Position numbers and translations under genes: made by a program
Part shown: one piece after another, positions 1 to 55,438 of the stretch
Layout: every line of letters begins with the position of its first letter
Numbering within the stretch: the stretch's first letter is position 1
NCBI GenBank assembly: GCA_038503035.1
Contig: JAVSML010024350.1
Span: forward strand, 207,838-271,837
Source of the DNA: Crocodylus rhombifer
Taxonomy: Eukaryota > Chordata > Crocodylia > Crocodylidae
Length of the DNA: 64,000 nucleotides
Reading direction: 5' to 3'
Notes under the pieces: model-generated
The model's input: only the letters and a program-made list of their open reading frames with translations
Databases searched by the model: none
Told to the model about the DNA's origin: nothing

Positions 1-1649
1 GGAAGGTGGGGATGAGGAAAGGCATGTAGCATGTTCTGTCTTACTTGGAACTATGTACCTGGGCCTCTGAGCACTCCTCTAGCTAAGGCTGGGGTGAGGT
101 GAGGGAGCAGTGCAACGGGCTGTGGAAGAGACAAACTTGGAGTAAAGCTCAAAAGGTGTAAGGATTACTAAAGCCATGGACACCTGGGGAATGATCTTTT
201 TAAGGCAAGTAGACCTATCATGGGGTACTGGGTTTCACTTCTTTCTGTGTGGCCTGTGCATGGTTTTTTGTTCTCCCCAAAATGGGGCACAGTCCATTCA
301 CTACATTCCTTTCTCTTTCTCCATATGCTGATACTTGCCTATCACATGATGCATGGACATCATAATAGGCAGGAAGGCAACTCTTCTCTCTTTCTCTTCT
401 CCCCCCCCCCCCCCAAAATCTTTTCCCTGTTTTTTTAGATGATTGAGTAGATACCTTAGAGTATGGCGGGGGGGTAAGCTTTGAAGAAAAATCTTAATTT
501 TAAATCTCTTTTTCCAAGTGTCCAAATCTTGATTCTTGTGACTCCCTAAAATTAGTAAAACAAAGCAGCTTTTTGCTCCTAATAATGGCACTGTCTAGAG
601 GGAAAGGGGAGTAAGATCCTGAGATGATTTGGCTGAGTATTAAAATGACAGACCTTTGGTCTGTTCAGCTTCTGCACCACCGCAGTGAGAAAGTTGATCA
701 GCTGTAGCCTTAGTTTTATTGGAGCAAATGGTGCACAAGCAGAAGTTGCACCTTTTTAATCCTTTCTGGGATTCTGACATGGATTAGGATCACTTTCATC
801 TATCATGGCTTAGGGCTGAAGGGTGGGGCATCCTGCATGTGGCGCAAGATGTTTCATAAAAGGCTTCTTGGCATTATCCAGTCAGTGCAGGGTTATGCAT
901 GTAAAACATGCAGCAGCTCCTTAGAGTAAAATGGGTGGACTTTACTGTTATTGGCCTCAAGTCTGTCAACATGATCTTAGGAGCTGGATGTGGAGCAGCT
1001 GAATGCTGAAGAAAGGGTGAAGTCTTAGAGCAGCTGTACAGCGCTTGTCACCACTAAATGGCAAACCTGTTGGCTGTGAGGGCTTATGCTCTCATAGCTG
1101 TGCTAGTTTTAGCTGGGAGTTTCATGTGGAGGATCATAGGAGCAGGATCCTAGTGTTATGCGAAGCTCTTGTGTGGATTCTGGCCCCAGAGTGCTATAAA
1201 TCCAGTAAAGAATCTTATCCAAACGGTGCCTCCAGCTAGGTACAACTCTTATCTGTATTACCTTGAACTATGCACACCAGAATAAACCAGAAACAATTAG
1301 TCTTTGCCTGCAGCAGCTCAGCTGTCTGGAGCTTGTGGACATCTGTAGCAAAAAGCTTGCTCAGCTCTATCCAGAAATGTATGTTCACAGAAGTGGCAGG
1401 ATCAGAGTTGGGGGCTGATCCGTGTCGCTCATCTTCCACAGGGATCCATTGATAAGGCAGCTGGATTGCACAGCTTAAGCGCTCCAGTCAAGAAATGCAG
1501 GTTGTTCTGTGTGCCACATTTGTCTCTGCTCCAAGGGCACTGTTGCCACATTCCCTAATTACGGAGGCACGTAGTAGTTAATCAAGTACAGTGTGTTCCA
1601 CGTGGCTTGTTTTTAGGAGCTTGAATGCGGACCCAGATACAGTAGGGTC

Positions 1650-1792
1650 TGGGGCTCCCCTTGGTTCAAGAAATATCGCATTGGGGAGCTGCTACCAAAC
1701 TTTGGACCAATGAGGAGCTCCACGGGATGAGTGCCATGGCACACTGGTGGCTGCATGTGGCTTATGGGTCATAGCTTGAGAACCCCTGAGCT
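1650..1792. mobile_element. Possible hAT MITE relic
   Basis: Contains GTGCCATGGCACACTGG and ends in GCTTGAGAACCCCTGAGC, the typical decayed end of hAT-type miniature elements (GAGAACCCCTG). The other end was not identified and no target duplication was seen. Confidence 0.35.
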
Positions 1793-4419
1793 AAATAGTC
1801 CTGTGCTACATAAGCAGTTGGACAAGCCAAAAATGTTCATTCTTTGACTCTTAGAAATGCAAGTACTACTTTGGCTGTCTACACTTCTGTGCCAAACTTG
1901 AAAAAGTTTGCATGCCCAGCATGGTGGTATCTTTCTCTCCTGCTAAAAGGTTTTTCAACATTAGTCGAATCAAACCAGTTTCTTTCAGAATAAGTAGAAG
2001 TGCTATTTTATTTTTTAAGTGAGGACTTTCCATATCAAATAGGGAAGTTGCACCTCCCATCTGTTTTGAGTGGTACGATGGTACAAAAAAATTGCTTGAC
2101 TTTTTGTTTGTTTGTGCTGTAGAACTGGTATATTCTGTGTTATGGAAATGAGCTGTTTTTGTTCAGCTTGGGGAAGGTAAGGAGAAAAATGAGTCTTTTT
2201 AGGAAAATGGATATAATTCTTAAAGGGGGGAGGGGCTGGGGGGGAAAAGGGAATTAAATTGGAAACTACACAGCAACTTCAGCTGTAGTGGTATGCTGCT
2301 GTGGTCCATCCTTGTGTTGAGCTGAATATACAAGCTTCTGAACCTGGAGGCACTTGTATTGCAGTTCTAGGTATTTGACTTTTGAGACCAAGTTGTATGT
2401 TCAAATACTGCTGTGAACAGTGGGAGAAGAGGAGACAGTTGACATGCTCCCATTATGAGACTGGTAAGTTTTTTGATTTAATAGACAAATCACTGCCTGA
2501 AGTGTCTTGGTGTTTGTTTGTTTCCATACAGCACAAATTTTAATATTGCAGAATTTTCCGAAGCTTGGGCAACTCTAGAACAATGTTGCCTTTGATTTGG
2601 GTTGTGTATTTATTGTGGTATGTATTAGTTTGGTTGCCTCCTTGTTTTTGTTTTTGTTTGCTGGGTTGGTGTGTGGCTTTTTAATAGCTGTAGCTCTTGT
2701 ACTACAGCCTTTAGATATTACCCAACTTCTAAAACCACACTCTCTCCTGGTGAGAACTACCCAGATGTGTAACAACTCTAACTTTTGTTGTTTGTTTGTT
2801 TGTTTTTTTTTTTCCCTTATCCTAGGAAGTCGGACAAGAACACCTGAAATACCTTTTGTTTGTAGGTGGTTTAAGTATAGGGTGGTATGTCTTTCAAAGC
2901 AAGCTTGGATTTCCATGTCCTAAAACCTCTAATTTTGTTTTGTGCCAGTGGCTTTATAGCTTAAACTTCCACTTTAGCCTGCTTGAGAAAATGAGCAACT
3001 GCACGAAGGCCTTGCCTAATGAGATCCCAAGTAACGGCAATGTGTGAGGTATGACCATGGATGATATGGGCTTTCAGTTGATGTTTCTGAAAAGGCAAAT
3101 TGGTTCACAAAAAGATGCATGTTCTGACTTGCCTCCAGAGCTCCAAGTAGCTTATTTGGGGCTTTGGTAGAAGAGTTGCATTTATTTCTGGTTGGGTGGT
3201 ACTTCAACCTGTTTGGTTTTGACTCCAGTGGTATGGTGGAAGCTAACACAGGCAGTGCTCATGTTGACCATTGTACCCTGCCTGGAGGGAAGAAGAATAA
3301 GGTGTAGGTAACCCAGAGCTGTTTCACAGGGGCTGCCATGTGATTGCCAGGATGTTGGGACAAAGATAATCCAAGTCGTGAGTCTTTGCCTCCTCTCTAC
3401 TATGGTGTAGACATGTGCTCTTTCTAAGAACCACCACAAATAAGTGCTAATCTGCCCCCATTGCACCACAAATAGCACTCTTTCACTGAATATTGCCAGG
3501 GAGCATGCTTTTTTTTGCTGAAATGCAGGTGGAGAAGGGGGGGAGGGAAAATGCCATCTAGTGTAGTTGGTTAGTGTGGTGCTAATAGTATCAAAATCAG
3601 GCATTTGATTTCTGGCTGGACAGACAATTCCCTTGAGGTCCCCTTTTAGCTGTACTCTCTTTTTCTATTAAACTAATCAAGCACATTCCCTTTTTATTGC
3701 CCATCCCCATTCTCTAGAGTGATGTGGGATGTCTTAATTTTCTAGAATTAGCCAGGAACTCTTTTACAGGCCTGCTTTTTTGCCCCTTCTGCAAGATTGC
3801 TGTGTAAAACTTACGGATTGAGCTTTTAAACAAAACAAACTAAATGCCTGGCTGTACTGTAAAGTGTGCGTGATGGTTTTTTTAATCCAGTAAAAACCCT
3901 AAGAAACAGTGACCTTGTTCTAAAGATCAGTAGTCCTCGTAGGAATTGGGCTAGCTGTCAAGTGGTCAATACATAGTTGAGGAGAGCATGGTCACCTGGT
4001 GCCTAAGCAGGAGCACAGCGTGACACCTTGCAGAGAGCAGTTTTGTCGGGGCTTTCTGGCCCAAGGGAGTCCTCGCACCCCAGCCACCTCCTGCTGCTGC
4101 TGCACTTCTTGGCTGTTGCCTCCCTGTAATAGCTGCTCAGTGCTTACCTCAAAGGTGTGCAGGGCCTTGCGGCCTCAGGCCAAGGAGGAAGGTAGAAGAA
4201 CTGGGACTGGTCTGCAGGCCTGGAAGGGGATGGGAAGGCGGTGGGTTGGGATCTGTGCTGGGGTGGGATCAGGGTGGGTCATGGGCAGTATGGTGTAAAA
4301 CCACTGCTGCAGGCAACCCAACTCTTATTGTGGTGATGGTATAGTAGTTTCTGTAAACTTTTTTTTTTCTTTCTATTTTACTGACAACCAACTTGCTTTA
4401 ACTGTGGCTGGTGTCTTTT

Positions 4420-4453
<34 letters not shown>

Positions 4454-4908
4454 TAGCCCTTCTACCAGGCCTCAGTGTAACACTTCTGACTGCTTATAGT
4501 ATATAAAACATGTTGGTGTTTTAAAAAAAAAACAAACCTTGGGTTGACAACTCTGGGCAGACCAAATTAATCATTCCCATGTTCTTTTGAGACCAGACTA
4601 TTTCCCACAACTAATTTTACAAGGCTTTTACTGCTGGGTAGTCTTGGATCCAAGATGGCCATGCCACTTGTTGGCACAGTAACCATTTGATAGAAATCTA
4701 TTGGCCCAAGCCATCCAGAAATACCTCTGTTCCTATATTGTCTGGCTTAGTTTCACACACTTTCCAATACTTGGTAATATCTGACTGCCCTTTTTCATAG
4801 GGGTATGTAAACACTGAATGTCTGTACCGTGCTCCCGGAGAATGTCCTCCGCTCCTGTTCTGCAAATGGCAAATCTAATGGTGAGGAGCTGGAGTTCTGG
4901 CGCTGTGC

Positions 4909-4910
<2 letters not shown>

Positions 4911-4946
<36 letters not shown>
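4911..4946. repeat. (GCT)12 trinucleotide repeat
   Basis: Twelve uninterrupted GCT units. On the minus strand these read as CAG and lie inside a 79-codon open frame (4795-5034), giving a run of 12 Gln after MAKISVASILE. The internal Met codon at about 4978 (minus strand) has a good start context (CCCATGG). No homologue is recognised. Confidence 0.9.
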
Positions 4947-4949
<3 letters not shown>

Positions 4950-6749
4950 GTATGCTGGCAACAGAAATCTTAGCCATGGGGTGGGTCCTCCTTGGCTTAA
5001 CTACTTCCCTTCTTGGTGGGGTTGAGCTGACCAAGGCTTGTTTTTTCTTTGGTAGCCTTTGAGCATACTAGGGCAAGCAGTATACAAATACAGCGCAACT
5101 TTGCAGTGTCTGTCTTGTCTTCATTTTGGTTTTTACCGGGGGGGGGGGGAGCAACCACAACACTGCAGGTGGCATGAGGGGACTTGCCTTGCCACCTCTT
5201 TAGCAGATTCTAGCTTTCCACAATGGTACCCATGCTTAATAAAAATCTTCTATTATTAGTACAATTTTAAGACTGTACTACCCTGTATTATGTGGAATTT
5301 TTCTAATGCTAAGCTAGTTTGGTTTTATTTTTCTTGTGAGTGGTGGGACCTTCTTATGAATTTACTGTAAAATCTCATCCATGCAGGTGCAATGGTATCA
5401 CAAGCACTGTGACGAGTCCTGTATTGAACTACACCCATTTACCCTTTTTGAAGACCGTTGAAAAATAGTCTGTGACCTGAATCCTTGTAGAGGGAGACCT
5501 GAGCACAGCACTGCAATGAGCAGTAACCTTAACAAATGACTTGCATAATACATGCTGTTCTCATTGGTTTGTAGGCTGCAAGAATGAATATAGAATGCAT
5601 CTTGCTCTGCCTTGCACAATGCTCCCTGCATGCAAGGTGCTTGTTGGCACTCTGTGCACTGTTCTCATAAACATGTTGTGAAAAAGCAAAAAGTCAAGAG
5701 GACACTCTTTTTTTTCCTTGCATAGATTCTCTTGCTGCCTTTTCAAATGAACATCACTATATCATATAGCAATTAGCTACAGAATCAAACGGCTCACTTC
5801 CTCTGTCCATGTGTCAGCTTAAACGCATGGTGAGGTAGGTTGTAAACCAGGGACACTTGCATAGACTCTGCTTGCTAAGGCTCCATTGGAGGCTGTCCAG
5901 GCTTTCTGAAGAGCTTGGTGCACTGCAGCAAGTACGTGGTTCAAGCCCTGAGGGCACCTTACAGGCTCCCTTTCTGAGAGGACCCCTTATTTCTGGTCTA
6001 TTCTAATGGGTATAATCTCTCCAGCACACTTGCAAGAGAGAAAATGAAACAAGAGGCCAGATACTGTTAGATGGAGCTATAGTACTTCTTGGCCCTCCAC
6101 ACATGCAGGTAAAAGCACAGTGGGGTAATATGTGATTCATGCAGTTGTGCCTCCTGCCATGCCACATGTTGCATCCCATTGCGCCTTTTTATTGCTGGTG
6201 CAGGGGGAACCTGATCCTGGACTCCCCTGCACTGGTAAGAAGCAAATTTCCATGATGTGGGGGCCACCCACTCCAGCTGAGGGGTTCCCAGCTGTGAGGC
6301 TGCCCCACATCCTCAAGGAAGGGGATCTTGGCTTCTTGCCGCCACCCTAGGGGTGTAGGAAACCTGTCAGGGCTAGAGGATTACTGCAAGGGCAATCTTT
6401 CTCCCCCACCCCAGGACTAAGGGAGAAGTCTTGCACATACATGTAGGTCTTGCTGAAGTTGTTGTAGGTTGTACAGCAGTGGCTTTTGAAATCCCAGAGT
6501 ACTACTTCTGCTGATTTATCCCAGGTCTGCAGCACTATCCTGTCCCATGTGTCTGTAGTAGAGCTGGGAGAATTTTTTTTTGGTGAAAAGAAAAGAGGTG
6601 GCTTTTTGTCTTAATTTCCCTCACTCCTTTTTGCCTCCAACTTAGGTTTGGTCAGTTGAAACACTGTTTGTAAACTTAAGGCTGAATTTGGATAATTTAG
6701 GATGTTTCACAAACCTGCCAGAGACTGCGGGGGGCGGGGAAGAAAGGTC

Positions 6750-7352
6750 TTTGTCAAGGCGCCAAGCTGGGGGGGAGTAGTTGATATGCTAGGGGGGCAG
6801 GGCTAGGATTTGGGGAGACCTCAGCAAATTGGAGGAAAAGGAGGATCTTGTGAGGATCAATAAAGACAAGTGCAAAGTCCTACACTGAAGAGGGAACAAT
6901 CCCCTGCACTAGTGCAGGCTGGGGCTGACTGCCTGGGCAGCAGCTCTGCAGAAAAGAACCTGGGGGTGACAGTGAACAGTAAGCTGACCATGAGCCAACT
7001 GTGCCCTTCTTGCGGAGAAGACTAATAGCATCCTGGGCTGTAGTGGTAGGAACATTGCCAGCAGAATGAGGCAAGTGATTATTCCTCTCTTTCTCTGGTA
7101 CTAGTGAGACTACAGCTGGAGTTCTGTGTCTGGTTTGGAGGGCCCCCCTCTGCAGGAAGGATGTGGACAAATTCGAGAGAGTCCAGCAGAAGCTGCCCAT
7201 AGAGGTTATGGGATCTCCATCCTTGGAGGCTTATTAAGACCTGACTAGACACAGCCTTGACAGGGACAATGTACTGGGGCTGGCCCTGCTTGAAGCAGGG
7301 GTTGGACTAGTTGTAACCTCCTGAGGTCCCTTCCTACCCTAATGTTCTAAGT
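6750..7352 (+). mobile_element. CR1 LINE fragment (3' part)
   Basis: Parallels the element at 62130-63060 through most of its length, from GCCAAGCTGGGG and the ACAAGTGCAAAGTCCT block to the CR1 tail CCTGAGGTCCCTTCCTACCC. The RT region is frameshifted and non-coding. Confidence 0.85.
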
Positions 7353-8790
7353 CTTTTATGCTTTATACCCTAGCCATTTGGAGACTCATCGTGGATGTGG
7401 GAATCTTCTGTGTCCACTTTTTTGGAGCAGTGAATCAAACTGTGGCCTTTCACTGTCATGAAAGTACTCTACCTGCTTATAGGGTGTTCAGGCACTGAAG
7501 GGGTTTGGTTTTGCTCCAATAGCTTTGTCTTTAACTAATTTTTGTTTGTTTTGTTTATGACTGAGCTTTCTTTATGTAAGGGCAGCAGCTTGATCACCAA
7601 TTTGTGAATCTAGTGCTTTTACTTTTTTTCAAGATTCCCTGAAACACAGCAGTTTCTGCTTGACTCAATACAGTTCATGGGGGGCGGGTGGTGAATCCTG
7701 GTTTGAGTGGCCCTAGCCAGCAAACCTCAGAGCAATTCTCCCTCAAGTGCATTTGTCCTAGGAGAACTTGCAGGAGCCTCCATTTTCAGCCTGCTGTGTA
7801 ATGGGATGGTCAAGAAAGCAGGTGACTTAGTCTGTTTGACCCCACACCCTTTATTCACATCCTTTCTCACAAAGCATGAAAGGTTCCAGAATGCAAAATA
7901 TTCCATGGGATGGATGGCCAGAAAGCCAAGCACTTCTTGATAACCATGACAGTGCTATTTTGGCTGCAAAAATATTATGCAAAAGAGCCTTGATTGCAGA
8001 ACAAGAATACAGTGTTTATGTGCTATTATAGAAGTTGCCACCAACAGCTTTTTAACGCAGGTACACAACACTGTCTCATTGAAGTGCAAGCGTAGACATG
8101 ACCTTGGAAGAGAATGGGAGGGATGATGTTGCCAGGCAGGTACAGATAAAACTTCCCATAAACTCTCTGGATGAGGAAGCACATCTCGGCTGGGGAAAGG
8201 AGCAGTATGAATCACCCTGTGGAAGATAAAGGAAGGATTTTCCCCATCTTCCCTTCCTTATGCGCACAAGAGCCAAATTTTGTTGAATAAATGCCAGTGT
8301 AATGAGGAAGTGTGACAAGGGCATCTATTTGCTAATATCATGTGTGTGTGATGCACTGTTTACTCCCGAGTTGGGTGAATGCAGAGGGCTTTTAATAACC
8401 CTTAAAAAGAAGAGCTGAGGATCCATTCCACCCTGCTCCTCCCAGCTGTAGCCTGGTACTACCATGATCTAGTAATAGGTATGGCACGGTACTGCCATGA
8501 TGTTGCAGCTGTCAGGTTTTTAGTTCTGGATCTTTGTCTGGCTATCGCTAATAAAGCACTTACTACTGTAACCACACACTGTGCTCTACAGCATCACTAA
8601 TATTCAGAATATTTCTTGGCATGGATAAACTAATTACTTATTTTTATAGCATTTTAAAAACTAAAGGGCAGGTTCTATATTCATTTAGCCTAGGATGACA
8701 CAGTGGGAAAATGACATGCTCAAACTCTTTGGCATGGTATAAACTTCAAGCTTTAATCTCAATTCCAAATAAAGTCTCTTGCATTCTTTA
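7353..8790. other. Intronic sequence without recognised features
   Basis: I see no exon, RNA gene or confidently identified repeat here. Confidence 0.5.
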
Positions 8791-8796
8791 GTTAAG

Positions 8797-9067
8797 CACT
8801 TCTCAACCCATGGGTTGTGACCCTAAAGTGGGTCGCAAAGAATATATGAAAGGGTCATGAACAAGTTTTAAAAATGGATCAACAAACTCTTAAAAATGGA
8901 TTCTCCTTTTAAAGAAGAAAAACATGGGAAATTATGGCTTTTTCCTTTGTGGGCTGCTTGGGATCCCCCCCTACACACACACTGGCAGGCTAGGGCTTGG
9001 GGGCAGTGGGTTGGGGCCATCCATGCTTACAAATAGGTCCTGGTACAAAAAAAGTCAAGAACCACTA
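8797..9067. mobile_element. hAT-like nonautonomous element
   Basis: Begins CACTTCTCAACCCATGGG and ends AAGTCAAGAACCACTA, imperfect inverted ends of the TTCTCAACC / AAGAACCACT type found on hAT elements. The flanking sequences do not give a clear 8-bp duplication, so the boundaries are approximate. Confidence 0.5.
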
Positions 9068-10355
9068 CTCTAGTTCAACAGTCTGGAGCCTTGGTAACCA
9101 CTACATGTTCAGTATCTCTTCGATGGGGAGAAGCTAGTAGTAACACCTATATTTAGGTTGCGTAACACCTTCAATCACAATATAGTCTTGGGAACTCTTC
9201 TTCACAAAACCCCCACACTTCTGTTATTTGTGCCAAGCCTTTAATTTATTAAGGGGGTAGAATATCCTTGGAGTACAGGAATGTCTCTTCATTCCTTGAA
9301 ATTTCATACTTGGCTAAGATGTGAACTGTTAAAATGCAGTTCTTCTCATACTTGTGCTTCTCAGCATTGCTAACCATTCCAAGAGGCAAGGATTTCTGTG
9401 GATGTTGCTTTTATTGGACCAGCTGCCCAGTTGAGAGAGACTTTAAAAAAGCTCCAAGGCCAGCCTTGTATCTTTGCCAAAGGCTTGGGAAGGGGGAGGG
9501 TATGACTAGATGAAAGAACTGGACTGAGCTGCATGTCCTGAAGTAACACTTGAAGAAGGACCCCTTCAGCTTGCAGCAGTGGGGAAGAGGTTAGCCTGCC
9601 CCATTTCCTTCCAACACACAGTGACTACATAGGAGATGGGGCCCAGGACCTATATCTGTTTCTGGAAAGAAGGCTTTCTGCAACCATAGCAATGGGTTGA
9701 TTTGTGGGGGCAAGGGAAGAGGTGGGGTGAGAGGAAGAAGGTGATGGCTTGTTATAATTGTATGCAATAGAAATTTTTTTAACTTTTTTATTCTGGTTTT
9801 CCCCCTGTCTTTTAAAATCCAAGGGAATTGCATTTACAGGTGCAATTAAATGTTAATATTGCAGACCACAAATAAGTCCGGCCAACTTCAAAGCCCCTGG
9901 GACCTGTGCTGCACAGGCCTCGCCAGTCGAACCACAGGCTGCCAACGTGGCACTCCCCATCCACCACTGTACTAGGCATTCCTGTACCCCTCACCCTCGT
10001 CCCCAGCTGCAACATGCAAGCACAATCTATGCCCCCCTGCCCAACTGCATTGTGTGCCTGTGCAGGCAGCCCCCCACCACTTCACTATACAGGTGCTGTC
10101 CCCTGTGTGTAGCCCCATGCTCACCCTTAGCTCTCAGCTCCCCACACTGCTCCTTGCATTGTAGAGGCAGGAAGGAGCGGCCGGAGGAGGGAAGATTCAG
10201 GCTGCTGCATTTAAAATACCATTTTAAAGGTAATATATAATATAAGTAACAAATTATAGCGTGTTAAATGATGAACCAGAAAAAACTATGTGTTTATTGT
10301 CCCACTTAATTACATCTGTATGCCCTTGACCTATGGGCCACGTTCTTCAGTAAAT
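9068..10355. other. Intronic sequence without recognised features
   Basis: Includes a C-rich stretch at about 9900-10190 with no recognisable coding or repeat identity. Confidence 0.4.
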
Positions 10356-10358
10356 TGG

Positions 10359-10489
10359 TGGTTTTCGACCTGTGGTCCATGGATCAATCAAAAGTATGTG
10401 AATACCTACACGTACAATTCAAAGGGGTCTGTATCTCCATTCAGAATTTCCAAAGGGGTTCACAAATGAAAAAGGTTGAAAACCACTAC
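10359..10489. mobile_element. hAT-like nonautonomous element
   Basis: Starts GTGGTTTTCGACCTGTGGTC and ends AAAAAGGTTGAAAACCAC: the ends are inverted repeats of about 14 bp with one mismatch near the tip. It lies immediately before another MITE at 10503. Confidence 0.6.
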
Positions 10490-10502
10490 AGTAGATCTAA
10501 GG

Positions 10503-10689
10503 CCAGGGGCAGGCAATTATTTTGGACAGAGTGCCGCTTACTGAGTTTTGGCAGGTCATCGAGGGCCATATGACAGGCAGCCTGGGGCGGGTAAATCTGT
10601 TTCTAAATTTTTTTTTACGGGCCCCATGGGCTGGCTAAAATTGTCTGGCAGGCTACATCCAGCCCATGGGCCTCATTTGCACGCTCCTG
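10503..10689 (-). mobile_element. Short hAT MITE with perfect 8-bp target duplication
   Basis: Flanked by ATCTAAGG at 10495-10502 and 10690-10697, a perfect 8-bp direct repeat. The ends CCAGGGGCAGGCAATT and CACGCTCCTG are inverted-repeat-like. The interior resembles the element at 48013-48182 in reverse orientation (shared GCCCATGGG and ACTGAGTTT type blocks). Confidence 0.85.
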
Positions 10690-10699
10690 ATCTAAGGGA

Positions 10700-12975
10700 T
10701 TGAAGCCCATAGTCTCACATAGTAAGTATATGCAGTTTATTTGGAAAGTAAAATGAAGTGAACTGGGGGAGATCAGCGCACCTTAGTGCTAAATAAGTCT
10801 AAAACATCCAACAACCTTGATATATTATCAACTAAACAATGGGAGTGGGCATTGCCACTCTGTTGACATTACTTTCTATGTGTGCCTTGTAAAGGTCTTG
10901 TGTACGCTTGGAGACTTTCTTGTCACGGAAACTGTTCTCTGTTCCCAGTTTTTAATGCAGCACAGGGAACTGCAAGGTTCTTTCCAAGGTGGTGCTATTA
11001 CTATAAAATAGCGTGTGCGTCGCTTCCTGGTGATTTACAAACATAGTATTTACAATCTGTCTGCAGACAGTTCTCTTTACTCTGCCAGTGTTGTGTGGTT
11101 GTGTGACAGGCTCCTCTTGCTGCCTAAGGGGTTTTATCCATGTGCTCCTCCGTGTGTCAAGAGGGGAGAGATTTTTTTTTCAAGAGCAGTTCTCTGTTCA
11201 TTTGCCATTCGGTGGTTTCCATGTGGGCTGGAGAGATGCTATTGAGTAGCAGTTCTTGTGAGCCAGATCGTTTGACTACTGTGTGTGTTGGGGAGAGAAA
11301 TCTTTGGTCTATTTAACATGTATCTTGTTGTTATGTGTTCATTCATATTCAAAAGCATGTTCTATCAGGACACTGGGCAAACATCATGCCCAAGCTTTCT
11401 CTGCCAAACAGAGCTTTCTCATTTTCATCCAGATGGCTGAATTTTTCTGTGTTGGCCGTTAAGGATGGCATTGATTGGTTTTAAGACTTCCAGGAGTGCC
11501 TGGTCACTTGGTTTGGGGTTTTTTTTGGGAGGTTCAGCAGGAGAGTATTGCCTACAAGGAGGGAGTTGGTTTACATAAAGAGAACCTTTTAACCCAGCCT
11601 TCAGGTTGTATGTTGGACCCGCCACGTGTGTTGTAATATCGTCCTGTCCTCCCCTTGTGCTCTCTCTGCTTCCTCAAGGCAGGGGCAATGCATCCCCCTT
11701 TCCTGTAAGTGCAGATTCTCCCTTTGGGTGCTATTCACACAGGGAGAAATTTTTGTCTCTGTGTCCTTTGTGCATGTGGCAGGTAGATGGAGACCTAATA
11801 ATGTCATAACACTTGGACATTGATATCCATTAAACCTATATCTCGCACAGGGTTTTGTACTTCTAACAAGGTTATGCAACTAAAGAGAATGGGGATCAAA
11901 TGCTAACTCCAGATTTGGGCACTGAACACACAGAGCCTTGTGCTCCAGAAGATTAGTAGGCCATAATAGCCCAATGTTTGTAGCTTTGGTGACTCAGCTG
12001 GTCTCTTGGAAAAGGACAGTAATCTTGATCAGGCAGTTAATGGGGATAAACGAATATGTATTGCGCACAAAGAGTTGGGAAGGGTTTTTGCTTGTGGTCA
12101 GGGACAATTTTGATGCAAGTGGCCTCATTGAGCCTTGTGTGGGTGTACTTAGTACTGCTGTGTTGGCAGGCACCCTTGCTATATCTGATTTCCAAGTAAA
12201 AGATTTTGTAAGGCCCACCGTTGTTTTGGACCTCCAGAGTACTGATGTGGCCTTCTCTTGTGTGAACTTAAATTTGCATCTTCCTACAGGGCTGTGGAAA
12301 TGTCTCTTGGCCAAATAAGGGTGGTATAGTTGCCATTGAAACAGGGGTCAGAGCTACTTTGTGAAAGGGATTCCCAGCTTGGAAAGATGCAACTAACTTT
12401 TGTTGGCTGTCTCCTGACCTTGTCTTTACATAAAAGAAAATGCTGTTTTGTACAATACATGTTTTACTTCTGAACTGTCACACCGTCTTAGAGGGCGACT
12501 AAGGTCCAGGGGGTTTGCTTTTATCAGCTGCTCAGTCAATGTGCACACAGGTGATTGTATCAGAGCACCTGATGTGTGTTAAGGCCCTGCCCCCTTTTCC
12601 CCTGGAAATGCTTAGCTCTCTGTATTGGTAAAAATATCCTAAGTCATGGTAAGTGGGATATAAGCTTGTAAGGTATGTAAACCCTCAGTCTTCAGAACGT
12701 AAGCCAGTAATTAATTATCTGAATTTATGAGATCATCTCGCATTGCATGTGTTGTACAGTTGTCCATTATGGGAGTTATACACCCTTCCCTAAAGCTGTG
12801 GGTTTTAGACTCAAGGCATCCTTTGGAAAATGTCAGTTGTTAGTTTTTACTTACTTTTCTGTAGTCAAAAATCAATAGAGGAATTTTTCTGTTGCAGAGA
12901 TTTCAAACGTTCTGACCTATTGTGGTCTTTCTAACACTGGATTCCTAGTTACAATCTTGGGGTTTATTTTGTGAA
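10700..12975. other. Intronic sequence without recognised features
   Basis: No exon with conserved coding content and no confident repeat. The open frames at 11938-12318 and its antisense have no recognisable domain. Confidence 0.45.
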
Positions 12976-12984
12976 TGATGTTTG

Positions 12985-13085
12985 CGTACCTACCAGTGCT
13001 CACATTGTGTGGAACCCCACAGAACCCATGAAAAAATCGCAAGGCACCCCAGGATGCCATGGCACTCTGGTTGAAAATCACTGCC
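12985..13085. mobile_element. hAT-like MITE relic
   Basis: Contains GTGGAACCCCACAGAACCC, AAGGCACCCCAGGATGCC and the end GGTTGAAAATCACTGCCC, a pattern I associate with decayed hAT MITEs of reptiles. It lies 295 bp before exon E1. Confidence 0.5.
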
Positions 13086-13379
13086 CTAACGCTTTTGGTA
13101 CTGTCTTAGTAACAAGACACAGATTTAGATTATTCCTAATCCTCTGACACCCAAAAATGCGTAGGTACTATATCATTGAGCTCCAGCATCCTAGAAATCC
13201 AGATACCTCAAGCAGATCTAGAATGCATCTTCTGTGTTTCTGCCATTGCTAGACCATCCCTTGCAGTTATCATACACCATCACAACGATCCCCAGCAATT
13301 ACAGGTGTTGAGTTGCTGGAGAGAGAAATGATGGATTTTTTTGGAATTTCAGACTCCATTATCTTGTTTGTAAAAGCAG

Positions 13380-55438
<42,059 letters not shown>

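Larger units (their letters stand above)
1..6740. other. 5' intron of ABCC5, mostly unique sequence
   Basis: No exon-like conserved coding stretch was found; the reading frames here are short and without recognisable domains. It holds homopolymer runs (C-run near 401-415, T-run about 4422-4449), a (GCT)12 tract at 4911-4946 and a hAT-like relic near 1650-1792. The missing first coding exon of ABCC5 was searched for by eye and not seen, so the window starts inside the intron that follows it. Confidence 0.6.

Noticed and set aside
2801..2815. GTTT-type tandem stretches (also near 13736 and 53730) as regulatory repeats
   Set aside because: Short low-complexity tracts, probably remnants of simple repeats; no evidence of function.
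12000..12318. 126-codon open frame at 11938-12318 and 106-codon antisense frame
   Set aside because: No recognisable domain, no splice context linking to ABCC5, and composition like the surrounding intron; judged chance.
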